The translations under genes were made by a program, and so were the position numbers. Below the pieces are notes generated by a model that saw nothing but the letters and a program-made list of their open reading frames with translations, searched no databases and was not told the DNA's origin. From contig JAWUZG010000084.1 of NCBI GenBank assembly GCA_036785705.1, positions 14,769,501 to 14,833,500 of the forward strand: a stretch of DNA of 64,000 bases, in the 5' to 3' direction. Below are positions 51,264-60,984 of the stretch, in pieces. This stretch comes from Acanthornis magna (lineage: Eukaryota > Chordata > Aves > Passeriformes > Acanthizidae). Every line of letters begins with the position of its first letter. Position 1 is the first letter of the stretch.

Positions 51264-51944
51264 GTAAAGAATGTCACACTGAGAGGGTGCTTTGATTCCC
51301 AGGGGCTGAATTACCAGAAGCCAGGGCAGCACAGTTGACAAACTCTCACTGGAATGGGGGGCAAATGTGTGGCATTTGTCACTGCTGTTCATTGCTGTGT
51401 GATTGAAGTGCACAAAGCAAAGTCCTGGGCTCTCTCACGGGCTGTGCATGTGGCAGCAATAGAGCAGTTGTGCACATTGTCCATGTTCCATGGAGGCATT
51501 CTGCCTGCCTGAAAGGGATGAGTATGGCAGTCATTATGGAAAGCATGTGCTTGGGTTTTTCTTCTTTCCTGTTTGGAAGCAGTTTGGGAGCAGACTGTTC
51601 CAATGAGAAGAACTTGTAGGAAAAAGGAGGGAAACATTTCAAGCCAATACACTCTGCTCTCCCTGCTAGAAGAGGACAGGGCACGGTTATCGCCATGAGC
51701 ATGGAAAGGGTCCCAAAATGTACGTAGGAGCTGCAGTGGGGCAGCTTCAGCAGGGCCATGGCAGAGTGGTGAAGCCCTTGTGTGTGAAAAGGCCAGAAGG
51801 AGTTATGGCCCCTGGGAAGCACAGGGCTGTAAATTCTCCTCTGTGATTGTAAGGCTGTGAGCAGGGGAGACAGGAAAGCTGAAACTGCTGCCAGCAGAAG
51901 GCCTTGAGGGTGAGGGCTTCATGGCAGATTTAACATCATCACAG
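51264..51944 (+). other. CD44: Intron between variable exons 4 and 5
   Basis: A 681-bp intron in cassette copy 2, one base shorter than its counterpart in copy 1 and nearly identical to it. Confidence 0.7.
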
Positions 51945-52067
51945 CAGATGTGACCTCCAGTGGCAGTGATTCAGATGATGAAGACTCTTCTGAGGAGATG
52001 ATGAACCCCACAGTGTTTCCAGGCTGGGGCAGGAGTGTGGCCAAGGACAAGACTGCTCCGAGTACGA
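51945..52067 (+). CDS. CD44: CD44 variable exon candidate 5 (acidic Ser-Gly type, copy 2)
   Basis: A 123-nt duplicate of the exon at 49867, same NAGNAG acceptor (catcatcacag|CAG) and donor (ACGA|gtaagg), phase 1 to 1. The only difference is one base that changes VAKDETAPS to VAKDKTAPS. The SSGSDSDDED glycosaminoglycan-type site is kept. Inclusion of both copies would double this site in the stem. Confidence 0.85.
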
Positions 52068-53742
52068 GTAAGGAACTTGCATTGTCTTTGGATGGTTTCT
52101 TTCTTCTTTTTCCTGTCCTACCGGGTGTTCCTCCTCCTTTGCCGCACATACATTGTTTTAAAATTGGATGATCTTTACATCAGTGTTACATCAGCCTCAA
52201 AAATATCTCTTTCGTGATTGGAAAATTATCTGAGGTCCATATGATTAAAATACTATCTTTTCTTTCACTGCTTAAAATTAGCATCGCAGTTTCATGCTTA
52301 TTGAAATGTTTGCATTTGCTCATGATTTTCCAAGAAGAAAAGGTTTATCTTTCATTCCATTAATTTCTTGAAGTGCTAAAATAATTCTACTTCCTGTTAT
52401 ATATAACTTACAGCTATTCAATTGCAGACTTCTTGTCTGTGGAAAAAGATGCTTAGGCACGATTTGGGAAGGCCAAACCCCAAGTCCCTTTTTCATTGAG
52501 AAGTGTCGACAAAACAGTCTCCTATTTGTTACCTTCTGCACACTTCTCATGCTGTCTTCTAACACCATCTCATTTGTTTTGTGACCTCAGATGTCTAGGC
52601 ATGATCCAATTATTACATAGCCTTATTTTCCTGATATGAATAGTCCCACAGTGATCATCTGGTAACTCTTTTTTAATTCGGAAGCCATCCATACCTGAAA
52701 TAATTTTGTCTGAAAACCAGAAAAACACCACATATGAAGGTCAAAGCTAAATGCTGTGTGTCACTGAAATACACAGTCTACAACTTGTCTTTATGACCAG
52801 GGAAAGGCCCCAGCACTGGGTTTTTTTTAGCATAGATATTGCCATTAATGACTATACTCTAATGCTCTCATTTGTACAAAGATAATAATCTGTTCTATTT
52901 CTTTAATTTTATTTAAATACATCTTAATGTGGTTTTTGTCTGTGCTCTTATTTATGAGCAGTCACTGTTCATTTGCATTTTATCTTTCTGAAGATAGAGC
53001 AGTATTTGCATTTTTTCAGCAGTGGTTTCTGTTTTTAGTAGAAAATGCAAAATCAGCAAATCATCTTGCTTTGGGACTTTTTATCCTTCTTCCTATGCTT
53101 TAGGTACTTCTGGTGTTCATTTATCTTTGAGGCTCTGCATTGGTCACTTGCTCCACAGGTGTATGGCATTCCATAGCTTTGAAGGCCTAGCGGTGTCTGC
53201 ATGTTCCATGGGTGAAAGTGTATTCAGTCTCCGGTCATAGACTCTTGTGGAAGTTCTGGTTTATCTTGTTAATCACATTATAACTTTCTTGACTAATACT
53301 GGCTACCTGGTGGTTGTCAAGGTGCTCTCAGTTTTTTGCTGGCCATCGCTTTTCTGCTCCGTGGTGGATATTCTAACATGGTACTTCTTGAGCTCTTGGC
53401 AAGCATGTTTTACATGTATTGAGACATCTGCCATATTCCTTAGGTCCGGCATTATTCTTAGAACATGAGTTTAAATGTCTGTAGCTGGTCTATAATGGTT
53501 TTGCATTACTTCTACTATACATTATTCTTCCGCTGCTTGTTTTTCCCATTTTCCTTGGGAAACTTTGCAACTGCCCAGTGCAAAGAAGAGAACAACTGGT
53601 TTGATGTGAAGGGATTTGGTAAGAAGAGTAGACAGACTATAGCTAGGCTATGCATGAACATCCATTTTCCATCACGTTTATGGCACGCACGGGCAGTAGA
53701 TTTAAGGCATAGTCAGCATTGAATCCTCCACTGTCCCAACAG
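52068..53742 (+). other. CD44: Intron between variable exons 5 and 6
   Basis: A 1.67-kb intron. At about 53577-53618 it contains a short open stretch encoding CKEENNWFDVKGF that ends in a good donor (TTTG|gtaagaag). It resembles the KEQWFGNRW part of human v6, but no convincing in-phase acceptor precedes it, so it may be a decayed exon. Confidence 0.6.
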
Positions 53743-53847
53743 CTGTGGATTCACAACACGAAACACTTCTGGAAATCACCACACAGGACCACTGGAACCC
53801 TGCCTTTACAGATGAAGAGGAGCACTATCCTAGCACTGCTAGCAGGG
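53743..53847 (+). CDS. CD44: CD44 variable exon candidate 6 (Trp-type, third relative; v5-like)
   Basis: A 105-nt exon, phase 1 to 1, acceptor ctgtcccaacag|CTGTGG and donor AGCAGGG|gtaaag. It encodes VDSQHETLLEITTQDHWNPA, then FTDEEEHYPSTASR. The TTQDHWNPAF block is shared with the two cassette exons (TTQAWWNPFP). The run W-N-P ... E-E-E-x-x-P-S-T parallels human v5 (NWNPEA ... EEEETPHSTS). It is probably the oldest member from which the duplicated Trp-type exons derive, or their sister. Confidence 0.83.
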
Positions 53848-55456
53848 GTAAAGCAATCAACCATTTCAGATAATGCACAGATTTCTGGTATAATTCAGTG
53901 ATGTATAGCACTTGTGGTGCAGCTGTAGGTAATTTCCATAGCATTAGCCTCAGTTCAGTGTAATACTTTTACATTATTTATACTAGAATCCCCAGAGGTG
54001 GCATCCGTAACATTCATCTGTCATTCTAAGTTTATCGTCTGCATCTGAAAACTGAGCAGACTGTAATTTTAGGTGACCCACCTCAGTGAGAAAAAAAATT
54101 TCCTCTTTCCACTTCAAAATTTCTATTGTAAAATCTGAAAAGACAAAAAAAGGAGCTAGTGTTTCAAATACATACAATTTTTCTACAAAAGATTGTATAC
54201 TACCTCCAGATGAATGTGAGCATTTTGCTACAAATGTTAGTGCCAGTAGCCAGCTGAGATACCAAAATGTTCAAGCCAAAAACCTTCTGTAGGCAGAGGC
54301 TTACAGAGTGCATTCTCAAGCTATTTTTGCTGTGTCTTTTTGATTCTGAGATTGTTTTGAACAGTGGAAGTTTATACAATTGGCATTAGACCAGGTTCTG
54401 TAATCACACAGAAATAGTTTTTGTGATAACTTTCTTTTAGTGGTGAAGTATTGTTAGATCTCTTGTATTCATACATTGATTAATATTAACTTTTTTATAA
54501 GACAATATATATGCATTAGGTTTAATTTTAAAATAATGAATTAACATTTGCATGAATACTCTCTTTATGAATATTTCATTGCCTGAATGTGAAGAAAAAT
54601 GTTCCTCTGGTTTTTCTCTTCTTGGGAAATAGCATCGTTTCTCTGTCCGGTGACTTATGGCATATACAACAGGTCCAGCTCATTCTTTGCTCGTTCTGAT
54701 TAAGCCTTTGCTTTACTTTTAGTATACCACTCATGAAAATGTTTGATACTTAAGGCAAATATATTTCCAGCTGAGTTCTGATGCTCATCTTAACATCTTA
54801 GATACATACTGATGCATTTTTTCCAAACCTGATAATGTTTGTTAGAACATCTCTTGCGGTGGTACTTCAGCTGATTTCTGACCGCATCTTCTGCTGTGTC
54901 AACAGCAGCAAGTAAAAGAGTGAGCAATGAATTAATTTTATTGATAAGAGCTTTAATTTTTATTGAGTTCAAAATTAGTTTGCTCATCTAATTATATGAA
55001 CCTACTTATTTCATTCATCCAATCTCAGAAGAAATTACAATTTCCTTAGAGCCAGATTTGTAATAGTGCAATTGCAATACTAACTCAAAAGAGAAAGTTC
55101 ATTATTTTTTCACTTTAAAAACCCAGAATATGCAAATTCAACAGTTATTATTAACAAATATGAAATAGAGATGCAAGCTGTTGTTTATATGAGCTCTTCT
55201 GCTTCTCAGATATCTTTTATCTTCCACTGGTCATTGGGATCCTTTCTAGCACACTTAAATCTTCTGCTGCTCCTGGTGATGCTTTTGTGGGATAAGGTTT
55301 GGCTTTCGTTCATCTTTCATTTCACATGAAATACAACAAGAAAAAGAGCCAAAATGCAAAAGCCAAACACCCTTGTTACATAGACCATGATGATAAGGAT
55401 AATATGACTGATGCTGAGTATTTTGACCATTATTGATTCAATCATCATCTTATCAG
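53848..55456 (+). other. CD44: Intron between variable exons 6 and 7
   Basis: A 1.6-kb AT-rich intron. No exon or named repeat recognised. Confidence 0.7.
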
Positions 55457-55636
55457 TACTAGTTACAAGTGAAAATGAAAAACGTCAAGGACCAACCCAA
55501 CATCCACTAGTACACAGTGTTCATTCTGGAGGGACCACTCAAGAGCAAAATCCTGCAAATACCACTGGCAGTATTGAACAACATGAATTTACTATTGCAG
55601 ATGAAAATTATTTTGGAAAGGAAACTTCTCCTACAG
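55457..55636 (+). CDS. CD44: CD44 variable exon candidate 7
   Basis: A 180-nt exon, phase 1 to 1, acceptor catcatcttatcag|TACTAG and donor CCTACAG|gtaata. It encodes VLVTSENEKRQGPTQHPL, then VHSVHSGGTTQEQNPANTTG, then an acidic/aromatic end with ENYFGKETSPT. It has an NTT sequon and His/Ser/Thr-rich composition typical of the CD44 stem. I see no clear one-to-one human counterpart. Confidence 0.78.
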
Positions 55637-57187
55637 GTAATATTATAGGTCACATTTTAGTGAATTTTCTGGGTTTTCTGGAGATTTAGTTTTAGGATTT
55701 TTCACTAACATTTTTGCATTCTCAGGACATAACACATATTCTGCAAATAAACCTGAGCAATTCTGTTATTATTTTTTTTAATTAGTCTGTTCTTCAGACC
55801 TGTTCCAGGATGTTTCTCTTCTCTTTATCTTGCATGTCAAGACCTTTAGTAGATTAATTCTGTTACTGTCTCCTACATTTCGTGTTGCTTGTCATGCAGT
55901 CCCAAGCTTTCAACAAGCTATCTACCAGAGTTTTGTCTGTAGGAAACAGAGAAGATTTAAATGGAAAAATAATAACGTGTGTTGCATTTTTCACTCACTT
56001 GGGAACTGTATTTACTCCCCTGTTGCAAACCATAATTGGATCTGGGGTTTTTATTTTTATCCAGTTTTTGTTAATATGGCAGTTATATCTATAAAAATTA
56101 TCTAGAATGTTTAGTCATCCCACTTTTGAACTATGGCAAGATAAGAGTACTGATGAAGGGAAGAAAACAAAGCATAATGTAGAATAAGAAAGAGGCTTCA
56201 ACTGAAATGTAAAGATCAAATTATACTATAAAGCTGGTAACTGAAAACTGACATATTTTAATTTCTGTTCCCATGAGTGTACCAAACTTATGAGTTAATG
56301 AGAGATGTGTTGTATTAAGCAGTGCCAGCAGTGAATGCACCGCAGTCATCATCTGCTCCTGTGGATTAGCAAATACAGGTTTCTAATAATCTGTTATACT
56401 ACACTAAAATAGCAATAGATGATGGCCTAATTGCAATTAAAATTGTAATGCACTGTGGCAAATTTTCTTGCCTTTTTTTTTTTTTCCCCTTTATCGGGTT
56501 GAATGGGGTTAAGAAGGGTTATGCTTCTTACAAGCTTTGGGTACTCTTTTGCTGTGACTGTCTAATAAAAACTACAGGTTGTTTGATATGGATAATGTTT
56601 TTCTAAATAAGGGCAATATCAAATATTCTCCAGTTGAATGCTCTCTTATTCATTGCGTGCACCATTCACAAATCTGTAGCATGAGCTAGCATTCCCTCCT
56701 GTCATACTTCCTTGTCTATTTTCCTGGAGATGCTGCAACTAATGAGATAGTAAAATTTTTAGGGGAAAAATTGGATATAGTCAACACACCCAAATTCTGT
56801 GGTTAAAATCTTACTGATGGGTCATATCCTTGCAGTTATTTATGCCTTTGAGGTTTTCAATTCTGCATCAGTGAATATTGATTTGATATTCAACCAATAC
56901 AAAGTCAACAGCAAGATTCAGAGGAATGCTTCTGAAAAAGAATGATGATTGATTCTGAGAAACATATGCTCAGTTTGAGGAAAGCATTGGTCCTACTGAT
57001 GACAGTAGGCAGCTTTTCTAAATATAAACCAGGATGAGAAGCAAATCTACTTTACTTCTCTTTGCCATTAAATGTAGTAGACATGTGAGCAAGGCCTGTC
57101 ATAGAGACAAGAACCGAAGAGGAGAATAATATGAGAAATGGATCTTTATATACTGAGTTCATAATTACTTCACCATCATCATAACAG
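55637..57187 (+). other. CD44: Intron between variable exons 7 and 8
   Basis: A 1.55-kb AT-rich intron. A possible acceptor at 56321-56322 opens a short Ser/Pro-rich stretch that meets a TAG at 56366, so it is not a working exon. No other feature recognised. Confidence 0.65.
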
Positions 57188-57349
57188 CTATGGTCCCCAC
57201 CCACGGGGCCAGACAGAACGACTCAGCGCAAGACCCATTGGTGTATCCAGGCTGGGACAAGAGAGAAGATTATGCCACACAGCCTGCTGTCACGGATAGA
57301 GTTATTCCTTCCAGAGAGAACAGTCATGAAAGAGAGTCTTCCACTGCAG
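57188..57349 (+). CDS. CD44: CD44 variable exon candidate 8 (v6-like)
   Basis: A 162-nt exon, phase 1 to 1, acceptor catcatcataacag|CTATGG and donor ACTGCAG|gtacta. It encodes AMVPTHGARQNDSAQDPLVY, PGWDKREDYATQPAVTDRV and a tail ENSHERESSTA. The tail resembles human v6 (EDSHSTTGTA), and DPLVYPGWDKRED resembles NPTVFPGWGRS of the acidic cassette exon. Just past the donor, ggtactagcaataatg aligns with ggtaccagtaagaataatg of the later exons, suggesting that an ancestral downstream donor was lost (gt to gc) and that this upstream gt took over. Confidence 0.8.
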
Positions 57350-58492
57350 GTACTAGCAATAATGTCACTTACGTATGTTGCATCGCTTCCGTCTCTCAGA
57401 TGGCCTCCCCTGGAAAGATATTGCGTGAGCTTGTACAGAGGAGGGAATACTGATCCCTTAAAATAATGACATAAACTGTAGAGTGATTAATTTTCTCTGC
57501 GCTCTGTCTGGTGGTGAGACAGAAGATTGCAATTTTAGCTCTGTATAAAACATTTGTTCTTTACTTGCCAGCACCACTTCTAGGGCCTTTCATTCCTTAG
57601 TGAAACATGGCTGTGAAATTGCATCCTGCTCATTATATAAGTCACACTTTTTGGTGCTGCCAGACTGTCTTTATCATAAAGTTGAATTCATACTTATGTG
57701 TATTTGTACATCAACAGGTCAATCCATTTAATTTGTGAATATTCACCTGGCAAAAAAGTGTTCTTTTCATGGACTTTGTTGAAATATTTATCCCTCTGGT
57801 TCATTCATAGAATGATGGGAGATAGGAATCTATAAAAGTGGCATGACACAGCATCATGATGCAGTCTCATATAACACATACTATTCATAACATCAAAATA
57901 ATGTTCTAAAAACATGATATGGTCTCTTCTGGAGGTCTCCCCTCTCCATCTGTCTCTGGGATTTGTATATGTCACCAACATCTCGCTCCAACATGCTGAG
58001 CACAGATGTGGAGCTGAAGGGTCTCTCAGGAGCCAGGAGAGTGGGGAGGGAAAAGCAAAGGCTTTCGTGCCTTCTTTACTCTCGGTATTGATACCCGAAA
58101 TGTAAAACACTCTGTAACAACATGTGACAGTGTACAGGAAGCTGAGACTCTGTAGTCAGCCTGGGATGCAGGTCAGGGAATTCTTCTGTCTGCTGCCACT
58201 GTGTCTTTCCCTGTGTCCACTGTCCTTGGGAATCTTTTTAATTAATTAAAAATGTGGACAAGAGTAGCAAATGGATATGCCTTACCAAAACTGCGAGAGA
58301 GCAGCGATGATGTACAGGACTCAAGGTCTCACTTCTCTGCCTTTTTGTGGAGAGAAAAGGGTAACAGTGTTTTAAGGGGAGTAGAAGGCTTGGATGGGAC
58401 AGTAATGGGAAGGCCAGAGCAGCACACACGTGGAATTCACAGCTACTAAATAATCTGTGTTTAAATCATCTGTTATTAAACCATCGTAACAG
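57350..58492 (+). other. CD44: Intron between variable exons 8 and 9
   Basis: A 1.14-kb intron. It carries segment A (57922-58083), whose second copy is at 60708-60873. The rest shows no recognised feature. Confidence 0.7.
57922..58083 (+). repeat. Duplicated intronic segment A, copy 1
   Basis: About 160 bp beginning ggtctcttctggaggtctcc and containing cagatgtggagctgaagggt. It is strongly similar to 60708-60873. It lies about 410 bp before the variable exon at 58493. Confidence 0.9.
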
Positions 58493-58806
58493 CTGTTGCC
58501 TCTCCTGATGGCGCCCACCACAAAGACCCCACTCAGCCACCTCTGCCTTCAGATAATGAATCAGAAAAGAGCACTGAAGGCACCATGAATCCCACCGCTG
58601 CCCCCAGGGATGAAGCTCTCCACAGGACCACAGACACTATGACCAAAGCTGGTAATGACTCTCCTCTGATGGGTACCAGTAAGAATAATGGATTGCACTC
58701 ATTTCTCATGTCTGGTGTGAAATGAGACATTATTTCTTCTGAAACTGATTCCTTTCACTATCTTTCTCATCCTGGGGAGCTTCATTCTCAGCGTGGACTT
58801 GCAATG
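58485..58806 (+). repeat. Duplicated exon-intron segment B, copy 1
   Basis: This segment spans the variable exon at 58493 and about 130 bp of the following intron. It is highly similar to 59944-60256. The copies differ by point changes and one 9-bp in-frame indel within the exon. Confidence 0.92.
58493..58678 (+). CDS. CD44: CD44 variable exon candidate 9 (module E, copy 1)
   Basis: A 186-nt exon, phase 1 to 1, acceptor ccatcgtaacag|CTGTTG and donor GGTACCA|gtaaga. A second in-frame donor lies upstream (AAGCTG|gtaatg, giving an end at 58651), as does a third (ATGG|gtacca). It encodes VASPDGAHHKDPTQPPLPSD, then ESEKSTEGTMNPTAAPRDEA, LHRTTDTMTKAG and NDSPLMGTS. Compared with the copy at 59952 it has a three-codon insertion. 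It is a Ser/Thr/Pro-rich stem segment with no recognised human counterpart. The extent of the exon depends on which donor is used. Confidence 0.78.
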
Positions 58807-59876
58807 CAAACGTTTTTATGATTTTGCATAGCAATATCCTAACAAGAATTCCTGTCTATTTAAGGATTTTTTTTCTGGGTGTCCTGTCCCTTATGTCCCC
58901 TGACTTTTCTCTGGTTTATTTTTAACTGAGAAAGCAGTTGCTTTTTGGAGGTGGCTGGTAGTGTAAATGAATTATAAACGTTAAATTTGGTTTTCATGCC
59001 TCGTCTTTCCTGGTCTTGAATTTCAACATATTCTCTTAATACGGTAAAATTTGAAATTATTTACTGGAGTTTGTTCATGTAGTTCTGCAAGGTTCTAATT
59101 TAAATTCTTAAACTCTGCATAATCCATTTAAAATTACCCTCATTCAAAATACTGCTTTTTTATTTAATACGCTAAGATGTATTTTTATGACACTGTAGTT
59201 GCTTGGAACTTCTTGCATCTCTCCTTCCTGCATTTTCTGAAAAAGAAATTCTTAGGAAAAATTAGCAGTTATCCTTTTGCTTTTCTTCCTCAAAATCCAT
59301 TTTCATCTGGATTATTTAATCCACAACATTTAGGATTTGCCAGAGAGCTATGAAAACTGTAGATGGTGTGGATTATAAATATGGCTTGTGGATTAAAATA
59401 CAGTTGTGTTCTCTATGATCTACTTATGTTTTCTAAATATGGATGAGATTCTGTAAAGTTTCACAGTTCACTGTTTTTAAGCTTCGAGGTTTGACAGGTC
59501 AGTTGCAAATATGAAAACCCAAGTATAATTTAGCAATTTGCTCAAATGTTTTAAATTAAATCATTCTAATCTAATTCCTGTGTGACAACAGGAATTCTTA
59601 TATTCATTCTGAAAATAATATTGCTATTTTCTCCTTTCTAAAAATGTTTAGTAGAAATTTTCAAAACTAATCTTTTAGGCTGCTTTGTGAGTGTTAGTGA
59701 AGGAAAAGACAACCCAAAAGGAGTGTGTCATGTATGGAACATATTCTTTGCTTGTGGGTTGGGTTTTTCTTCTTTACTAAAGATTACTAAAGAGATGAAT
59801 AAATTAAATAAGGAGGGAGTAATATGTAAGGTGGGTTTGTAAAATGTTTTTGAAGTTAACTTAGCCATCATCACAG
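58679..59876 (+). other. CD44: Intron between variable exons 9 and 10
   Basis: A 1.2-kb AT-rich intron. The first 130 bp belong to duplicated segment B. Nothing else recognised. Confidence 0.7.
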
Positions 59877-60128
59877 CAGTCACAACCTCCCCTGATGTTC
59901 TGGCACCAGAAGATATGACCGAGGCAGCGTGGGCACCTTACCTTGTAACAGCTGTTTCCTCTCCTGATGGTGCCCACCACAGAGACCCCACTCAATCACC
60001 TCTGCCTTCAGATAATGAACCAGGACAGGGCACTGAAGGCACCACGGATGCCCCCAGGGATGGAGTCCTCCACAGGACCACAGCCACTATGACCAAAACT
60101 GGTAATGACTCTCCTCTGATGAGTACCA
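59877..60128 (+). CDS. CD44: CD44 variable exon candidate 10 (module E, copy 2, extended)
   Basis: The longest form is 252 nt, phase 1 to 1, acceptor catcatcacag|CAGTCA (a NAGNAG) and donor AGTACCA|gtaaga. A second acceptor inside (ccttgtaacag|CTGTTT, start 59952) matches the one used by the sister exon and is also in phase, 75 nt downstream. The added 25 codons read AVTTSPDVLAPEDMTEAAWA, then PYLVT, and lead into AVSSPDGAHHRDPTQSPLPS. AVTTSPD and AVSSPDG look like an internal repeat. An alternative donor (AAACTG|gtaatg, end 60101) is also present. The exact boundaries are therefore uncertain. Confidence 0.75.
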
Positions 60129-60256
60129 GTAAGAATAATGGATTGTACTCATTTCTCATGTCTGGTGTGAAATGAGACATTATTTCTTCTGAAACTGATT
60201 CTTTTCACTATCTTTCTCATCCTGGGGATCTTCATTCTTAGCGTGGACTTGCAGTG
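59944..60256 (+). repeat. Duplicated exon-intron segment B, copy 2
   Basis: Second copy of 58485-58806, with the same downstream intron sequence (aatgagacattatttcttct, then gcgtggacttgcag). Offset is 1459 bp at the left and 1450 bp at the right because of the 9-bp exonic indel. Confidence 0.92.
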
Positions 60257-60984
60257 AAAAATCTGTCGTAGGTTCTGTGAACTTAAACTCTTAAGGCATA
60301 GGGAACTCCTTGCTGGTACACTTGGTGGCTTCTGTCCTTTGCTGAAGCATGTTTTTGGGTGGCCTCCTAACTGTTCTGCGAGACGAGCACTTTGGTGATT
60401 CTGAATCCCCAGCCTCATCTTCCTTTCTTGTGCACCACTGGGGTCAGGCTGATATGCTTTGGCGCCGTGCTTGGTGTGGTGGAGGTGCTCTGGGAGGTTA
60501 TTCGATGGCTTGCTCCTGTGACTCAGCAGCAGCACCGTCACTGGGGAGCTGTGTCCCAGTGGTGATGGCAGGGCAATCACAGGGTTACATCCCTCAAATT
60601 CTGGCAGCAGTTTCTTACTACTCCTCACCTATGGATTGCCAGGCAAGACTTACTCAGAAATGAGGCTGCTCGCTCCGGAGTTGCAGGGTCAGGGTGTTGC
60701 TGCCACAGTCTCTTCTTCTGGAGGTCTCCCCTCTCCATCTGTCACTGGGATCTGTATACGTCACCAACATCTCGCTCCAGCATGCTGAGCACAGATGTGG
60801 AGCTGAAGGGTCTCTCAGAAGCCAGTGACAGTGTGGAAGAAGAAGGAGAGGCCTTCACGTCTTCTTTCCTCCTTCTGTGCTTTGCATGAGGAAGGTGGCG
60901 GCGCTTTCTGCCTTGCCGCAGCCCAGGAAAGGATGTGGGTGGTGGTTTTGTGAATGCTCCCTGATCATGCCACCATCATGGCAG
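60129..60984 (+). other. CD44: Intron between variable exons 10 and 11
   Basis: An 856-bp intron. It contains the end of segment B copy 2 and segment A copy 2 (60708-60873). The middle (60260-60700) is GC-richer than neighbouring introns and open on the minus strand (60149-60628), but that frame overlaps the antisense of a real exon and matches nothing I know. Confidence 0.65.
60708..60873 (+). repeat. Duplicated intronic segment A, copy 2
   Basis: Second copy of 57922-58083; shared core includes ggaggtctcccctctccatc and gctgagcacagatgtggagc. It lies about 110 bp before the variable exon at 60985, which suggests that this exon and the one at 58493 descend from one duplicated unit. Confidence 0.9.

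Larger units (their letters stand above)
50308..52171 (+). repeat. Variable-exon cassette, copy 2
   Basis: Second tandem copy of the two-exon cassette. The core 50758-52171 is nearly identical to copy 1; the left part 50308-50757 is diverged and carries about 80 bp absent from copy 1. After about 52171 the two copies diverge abruptly. It contains exons at 51138-51263 and 51945-52067. Confidence 0.93.

Noticed and set aside
56323..56368. Possible variable exon after the acceptor at 56322
   Set aside because: In the phase used by the array it meets a TAG after 15 codons, with no donor before it.
58252..58449. 65-codon + strand frame before exon 9
   Set aside because: No acceptor or donor in phase and no similarity to the other variable exons; treated as intron.
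60149..60628. 159-codon minus-strand open frame
   Set aside because: It begins antisense to intron 10 and reaches the end of exon 10, has no recognised domain, and the region is part of the duplicated CD44 array.
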